From contig QANU01004276.1 of assembly GCA_003254905.1 (NCBI GenBank), positions 275,917-339,916 on the forward strand: 64,000 bases of DNA. The letters are read 5' to 3'. The notes under the pieces were generated by a model. That model saw nothing but the letters and a program-made list of their open reading frames with translations. It made no database searches and had not been told where the DNA came from. Shown here piece by piece: positions 60,191-64,000 of this stretch; the stretch's first letter is position 1; each line of letters opens with the position of its first letter. This DNA comes from Nissolia schottii. Taxonomy: Eukaryota > Streptophyta > Magnoliopsida > Fabales > Fabaceae. A program made the translations under genes and the position numbers.

Positions 60191-61045
60191 CCCATACATT
60201 TGTAAAATTCGTATCCAACCGATTTTTTTAGCAACAATTATGTTATAAACCATACAAAAGTATTGTTCACCTACCATGTGTTTCGACTCAAACTAATGAA
60301 ACACATGACGATCTAATAGTTCTTAATGAAACAAAATAATGAAATAACTAATTTATAAATTCAATTATTATTAATTTTTAATACATCATAAATAGAAAAC
60401 AAAACTAAAAAAATTAAATTATTAATTTCATCTATTTTTCTAATTATTCATCCATAATTTTTACTCAAGAACCCTCGTATTTCATAACTTAGTCATTATT
60501 GTATGGTCATGGTCGAAAAATTGTGTTAAAATATTAAATCATTCAATTATCTATATATACCTATTAACTTAAACTTTTGAGAGAGATTATTTTTTATATG
60601 ATATCAAAATTCANATTTTTCAGCCCATACATTTGTAAAATTCGTATCTAACCGATTTTTTGAGCAACAATTATGTTATAAACCATACAAAAGTATTGTT
60701 CACCTACCATGTGTTTCGACTCAAATTAATGAAACACATGACGACCTAATAGTTCTTAATGAAACAAAATAATGAAATAACTAATTTATAAATTCAATTA
60801 TTATTAATTTTTAATACATCATAAATGGAAAACAAAACTAAAAAATTAAATTATTAATTTCATCTATTTTTCTAATTATTCATCCATAATTTTTACTCAA
60901 GAACCCTCGTATTTCATAACTTAGTCATTATTGTATGGTCATGGTCAAAAAATTGTGTTAAAATATTAAATCATTCAATTATCTATATATACCTATTAAC
61001 TTAAACTTTTGAGAGAGATTATTTTTTATATGATATCAAAATTCA
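60191..61045. repeat. Tandem duplication of about 430 bp with an N at the junction
   Basis: Copy 1 (60191-60613) and copy 2 (60624-61045) run from CCCATACATTTGTAAAATTC to GATATCAAAATTCA with few differences. The single N at 60614 sits exactly at the junction, so assembly error is possible. Confidence 0.85.
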
Positions 61046-62329
61046 GTTAATAATTCGAAATTTGTCATCTCCATTCTTTTAAATATTTTTCATGCTTCAA
61101 ACAAAATAGGAGGAGCACTAAAAGACCAACAAGGTTCAACGGCACACTTATTCATCTTTACATTTATTTATATATGTGTGTGTGGATATTAATTGTAATC
61201 TTTTAGCTTAAATATGGATCCACCAACAGTTATTTGAATTGACAAAATTATTAATATGTATTACTTCTGCTCACCACCAGGAAACCATCATTTTCATATC
61301 CTTACAAAATGTAGTACTATTTTAGGTATAAGAATGCAACAATATATGTTCATTTGGTTTATATTTAAAAGATGTTACATTTAGATAGCAGTAGAGGCAT
61401 GATAGTTAACAGTGATATGAAATTGAAATCACAAGGACTTGATAGATATAACTCTTTCTTTATATAGACGCCAAAACTGAAAAATGACTTAGCTATCTCT
61501 GTTACTCAAATAGGATATTTGCTAAAATGTGACTAGTGGGTGTTTTAGGAAGCTAACATCATTTATCAATGTTAAAACAAGCATCAAGTCAAAACAAAAA
61601 TAGAATTTATATTGCGTCATTTACTGTTAATGGAAGAGAGGTTTTGATTTACACTTGATTAATCCCTCACAAAGAAAAATACTGAATGAAACTAAAGTTT
61701 GTCACTTAATATACATTTTTCAATATTATTATTAGAATTTAACTTCGATACAATGATAGTATACAATATTTTTCCGTTGACATTTAACTATGCATAATCA
61801 CTTCGTTAAATCTATTTAAAAGCCATATAAAAGATAATATTTGAGTGATATATACTGTGAAACACTTTTATATTGGTAATGTATCAAAATTAATTTCTTA
61901 TTATTATTTTTATTATTTTTACAAAACATTTCTTAAAAATAGTTTGTTTTGTGTCGTCTATGCATATTTTGAGACAGAAGGTTGCTTTTGTGCTAATGTG
62001 TACCACAAAGCAGGATGTTGGTGAGCAGATGTGTACCACTGAGCCGGCTTGTATCAGCTCATATTCAGTAAATTAAGGTTTAGTTTCACCGTTAAATTTT
62101 TATCAACTAATAATGTAAGTTTTTATTTATTTAGTTAAATATTTTTATATTCATAACTTTTAAAGGAATAAAAGAGAATATCATATATTTTATATTAATG
62201 TAACAAGATTTAATTAGTTGATAATATATATTTTTTTATTTTGCTAGTGAATAAAAATTAAATTTGTAATTTCACATATTCAATAAATTAGATGGCTTCG
62301 AAGACGTTGTTGAGTTTTGATGCTATTTG
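61046..62329. other. Gene-free AT-rich region
   Basis: Nothing recognised apart from short low-complexity tracts. Confidence 0.45.
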
Positions 62330-62971
62330 ATGGCTTCTTACTATGAATGGTATCTCTACTACCCGCTCTACTTATGATGTTTTTAGAGCAGATAGTGAAG
62401 GTCGTAATGATTTATTTGCAGCGGTGTGAAAAATTAATAGCTCAAAAAAAATCGCACGTTTATGGGGTTGGTTGTTCGTGGGGCCTTCTCACTAGCCATG
62501 CAAGTTGAAGAGAAAGAATGGCAAAGGATCCGATGTGACCTGTATGAGATTTGATGGAAGAATCTATGCTTGGTCATTGTAGAGTTGTAGAAACGGCATT
62601 GAAGAGCATTGTTCATAGTTCTGGTATTGTTTCTTTCTTGCAATTGTCATTTGATGATTGGTTGAGAAAGAACATTATTTCAAGATCTCACTTTCAAAAA
62701 TAGGTGGGTTGACCGATTGATTTTGCTACAACTTGTAGTACTCTTTGGCAAGTTCATAATGATTGAGTGCTTGATCGTAGACCTTACCTTCTATGGACCT
62801 TTCGAGTAAGTTTCGGTCAATTGGTAAAGAATTTTGTGTTACTATGGAGCTTGTGTTTCGTATTAGATCCACGATTTCTCAATGTAATGTGGTGCATATT
62901 GCCTAGCTAGGATCCTCCTCTTTTAGGGTGGATTAAGCTTAATGTTAGTGGTTCTGTTTGGAATTAGGGAG
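62330..62971 (+). pseudogene. LINE remnant: zinc-knuckle RT tail and RNase H start
   Basis: Frame-broken translation shows the 3' part of a plant LINE polyprotein: a LTSHA...RERMAKDP stretch and a Cys-x-x-Cys-like area (zf-RVT type), an SFDDWLRKNI segment, then DPPLLGWIKLNV and SVWN, the conserved start of a LINE RNase H domain. Several stops and frameshifts are present. The fragment ends at 62971, where the next LTR begins. Confidence 0.72.
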
Positions 62972-64000
62972 TGTTAAGTGTCATATTTTTGCAAATTCAA
63001 CCAGTAAAATGACACCTGTTTATTTAAGTTTTCATGAAATATCTGACTAAAACTCCCACTTTTGTAGGATTTATAAATACATTCCAACAATGGATACAAG
63101 CATATCAAAAGGACAAAATTAAGGAAAAGAATGAAGCGGAACCCAAAGGGGACGGAAGAGCTGAAGAAAGGACAAGTATAGAGAAGTACCGCTCAGCGGT
63201 ACAACAAAGCCGCTCAGCGCCTAAAGTTGAATCGCTTAGCGATAAACACCAATCCGCTGAGGATTGGCCTCCAGCCGCCAACAAGCTGGCGCCGCCTTGC
63301 AAAAGCCTGCAGTCGCCTTGCCACCCTGCTTTGAAAACTGCTCAGCGCACCGAACGGACTGCTCAGTGATTGTACATGTCATGCCACTTGCGGCCGCCGC
63401 ATTTATTGTGCCAGCCAAGCCCCGCCGCCACCAACCTGTCACCGCAGGGAATCTGTCAGAAGATCAGCCACTTGCTTAGACCAAACCGCTCAGCGAGCTC
63501 ACCATGCCGCTGAGCGAAACCACCACTTGTGGCCGCCACAGGCTTTCACCACCAGAGACCTGTAGCCGCCTCGCCAATTGACCAGACACCGCTCAGCGAA
63601 GAAATCAATTCGCTCAGCGAGGTCATCATTAGCCCGCTGAGCGGTTGAACTAATCCGCTGACCGGTGAAGCCAATCCGAGTCTATAAATAGAGGGCACCC
63701 CTGCAGCTTCAAATGATCCAATCCACCCATAGTTCTGAATTCACTCTTTTACATTTTCACTTGTATTCCAAATCTTAGGTTAGTTTAGCAACAAAGAGGA
63801 GGCCAGTGATGGAGCCAAGAGTCATCAAGGAAGCACGACAGTCATTGTCATGACAGCGTGAGAACGTGTCATGGTAAGCGTCCATCACCTTGCCTCTGAG
63901 ATTATCTCTTGTAAGATGGATTTCTAATCTTCTTGTTGTTGGGATTTTGATGAATATTGTAGCATGATTGTATCCATGTAACTTTTGCATTATGAATTTA
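62972..64000 (+). mobile_element. LTR retrotransposon LTR, running off the window
   Basis: Starts TGTTAAGTGTCATATTTTTG right at the break of the LINE remnant. It contains a strong TATA box (TATAAATA, 63683-63690) followed by a likely transcribed leader. GC-richer than its surroundings between 63170 and 63660. No end and no primer-binding site within the window, so it is either a long LTR or a solo LTR. The plus-strand frame at 63034-63369 lies in the LTR and is not considered a gene. Confidence 0.65.
63188..63668. repeat. Array of CCGCTCAGCGG palindromes in the LTR
   Basis: About a dozen copies of CGCTCAGCG or its relatives: 63188-63200 (ACCGCTCAGCGGT), 63209, 63231 (TCGCTTAGCGA), 63252, 63338, 63361, 63486, 63506, 63588, 63610, 63633 and 63654. 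Located upstream of the TATA box, so they may be promoter-proximal protein sites or RNA-hairpin remnants. Confidence 0.8.

Noticed and set aside
63034..63369. 111-codon frame in the terminal LTR
   Set aside because: It runs through the palindrome array of the LTR, upstream of its TATA box, and has no gag or other domain.

Overview
This is a stretch of plant nuclear DNA from a eudicot, most likely a legume such as Glycine. That assignment is inference from gene content, AT-rich spacers and repeat style, not from a search. All protein genes have plant architecture (GT-AG introns, plastid or secretory targeting, long intergenic distances). There are no operons.

Layout. 0.3-1.3 kb: a dirigent-type protein gene, then a complete Pol II-type U4 snRNA gene with upstream element, TATA box and 3' box. 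2.3-16.3 kb: a minus-strand cluster of three intact two-exon genes for tiny secreted peptides, plus two decayed relics. The signal peptide and proline tract are conserved and the C-terminal tails differ. The cluster is split by a gag-only LTR retrotransposon (6.1-11.3 kb), which itself carries a 2.3-kb solo LTR. 18.5-20.1 kb: a PB1-domain protein. 23.1-25.8 kb: a plastid MurG-like glycosyltransferase with a GC-AG first intron. 27.5-30.2 kb: a RING-H2 E3 ligase (minus strand). 34.9-39.4 kb: a SUF4-type double C2H2 zinc-finger protein with a foldback transposon in intron 4. 42.4-43.9 kb: a DUF641/IRK-interacting-protein-like gene. From 43.9 kb to the end I find no intact gene, only transposon debris: a Mutator-like element with 267-bp tandem repeats, MITEs, a LINE remnant, and an LTR running off the right edge.

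The most unusual structural signal is a recurrent four-hairpin module. It occurs in a 449-bp element with a perfect 9-bp target duplication (26.2 kb), mirrored in both arms of the foldback element inside the SUF4-like intron (36.6-38.3 kb), and in degenerate form at 60.0 kb. The most unusual coding signal is the peptide cluster, in which one duplicate has exchanged its C-terminal, presumably mature, segment. The genes themselves are unrelated housekeeping, signalling and regulatory genes and do not form a pathway. Four isolated N bases (10801, 21647, 30351, 60614) mark imperfectly resolved positions.
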